A DNA stretch of 6,189 bases from Acidimicrobiaceae bacterium (GTDB lineage Bacteria > Actinomycetota > Acidimicrobiia > Acidimicrobiales > RAAP-2). A model generated the notes under the pieces. The model did not search any database and was not told the origin of the DNA. It worked only from the letters and a program-made list of their open reading frames with translations. The stretch covers positions 1 through 6,189 of the forward strand of contig PLXU01000210.1 in the NCBI GenBank assembly GCA_003151555.1. Reading direction: 5' to 3'. Made by a program: the position numbers and the translations under genes. Of this stretch, positions 5,927 to 6,189 are shown one piece after another (the first letter of the stretch is position 1; each line of letters starts with the position of its first letter).

Positions 5927-6189
5927 ATGCGCATAGGGGTTCTGACGGCTGGCGGCGACGCACCGGGGCTCAACGCGGCCATCCGAAGTATTGGCCATAT
6001 GGCCTTTCGCGACGGGCACGAGCTCATCGGGATCGAGAACGGCTGGGCCGGACTGGCCAACGAGTTCGCCGGCCGCGAACTGACGCCCAGCGACCTTTCG
6101 GGCATCGTGGGCCAGGGCGGCACGCTGCTGGGTACCATCCGCTACGACCTCGACAGTCCCGCCGGCGGACGTCTGCACGTCCTAAAGGC
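5927..6189 (+). CDS. pfkA: 6-phosphofructokinase, N-terminal part, cut by window edge
   Basis: Phosphorylates fructose 6-phosphate to the 1,6-bisphosphate in glycolysis. Only 87 codons are inside the window, with no stop. The N-terminus [20 protein letters not shown] is the hallmark phosphofructokinase nucleotide-binding start, followed by GIENGWAGL (35-43) and GGTLLGTIR (64-72), the phosphate-donor loop with R72. Typical members have about 320-400 residues. The ATG at 5927 places the GGD motif at its usual distance from the start, and there is no earlier in-frame start nearby. The ribosome site is weak (GCAGG at 5918-5922). Whether the donor is ATP or pyrophosphate cannot be told, because the deciding residues (the GGDGS/GGDDT region) are beyond the edge. 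Where most members have Ser or Ala before the arginine of GT(S/A)R, this one has Ile. It is divergent from the zinc-ribbon gene, and no functional link to the pst genes is visible. Confidence 0.88.
   Translation, partial: MRIGVLTAGGDAPGLNAAIRSIGHMAFRDGHELIGIENGWAGLANEFAGRELTPSDLSGIVGQGGTLLGTIRYDLDSPAGGRLHVLK

Noticed and set aside
5736..6178. Several minus-strand frames opposite the phosphofructokinase start and overlapping the zinc-ribbon gene
   Set aside because: They conflict with the clear [14 protein letters not shown] start on the plus strand and show no motif of their own.
1..6189. Mobile elements, CRISPR repeats, tRNA or rRNA genes
   Set aside because: I saw no transposase motifs, regularly spaced repeats, or tRNA/rRNA-like sequences; the window is almost fully occupied by ordinary genes.

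Overview
The window carries a high-affinity phosphate uptake operon of the Pst type on the minus strand, in the order pstS-pstC-pstA-pstB, flanked by two genes that run off the edges. On the left, an amidase-signature-family amidase follows pstB in the same direction and is cut by the window start. On the right are a short zinc-ribbon gene (minus strand) and, divergent from it, the first 87 codons of a 6-phosphofructokinase (plus strand). All coding sequence is GC-rich with strong GC at third codon positions. The pstSCAB order with no phoU after pstB, a TAnnnT-type -10 candidate and a direct-repeat phosphate box of the GTTCACC type all suggest a high-GC actinobacterium. An Acidimicrobiia-like lineage is my guess, but the window does not prove it.

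Layout from right to left along the minus strand: the zinc-ribbon gene (5645-5863) ends next to a weak terminator-like hairpin. A 177-base control region (5468-5644) follows, holding a two-unit 11-bp direct repeat like an actinobacterial PHO box, a possible -10, a 9-bp perfect leader hairpin with a second hairpin inside it, two extra GTTCAC-like half-sites, and a strong Shine-Dalgarno sequence. Then come pstS (secreted phosphate-binding protein), 38 bases of spacer, pstC and pstA (the two membrane subunits, overlapping by 4 bases), pstB (the ATPase, whose better start lies 15 bases inside the longest frame), a 55-base gap with a short palindrome, and the amidase.

How the genes work together: PstS captures phosphate outside the membrane, PstC and PstA form the channel, and PstB powers import by ATP hydrolysis. 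The PHO-like box implies induction by a PhoP/RegX3-type response regulator under phosphate limitation. The amidase, zinc-ribbon protein and phosphofructokinase have no clear functional tie to phosphate import.

The system itself is ordinary. The observations most worth a second look are a 15-bp perfect inverted repeat inside the start of pstC, the structured pstS leader, and a PstS that lacks a lipobox and carries a lysine/arginine-rich loop between its only two cysteines. I see no mobile elements, CRISPR array, tRNA or rRNA.
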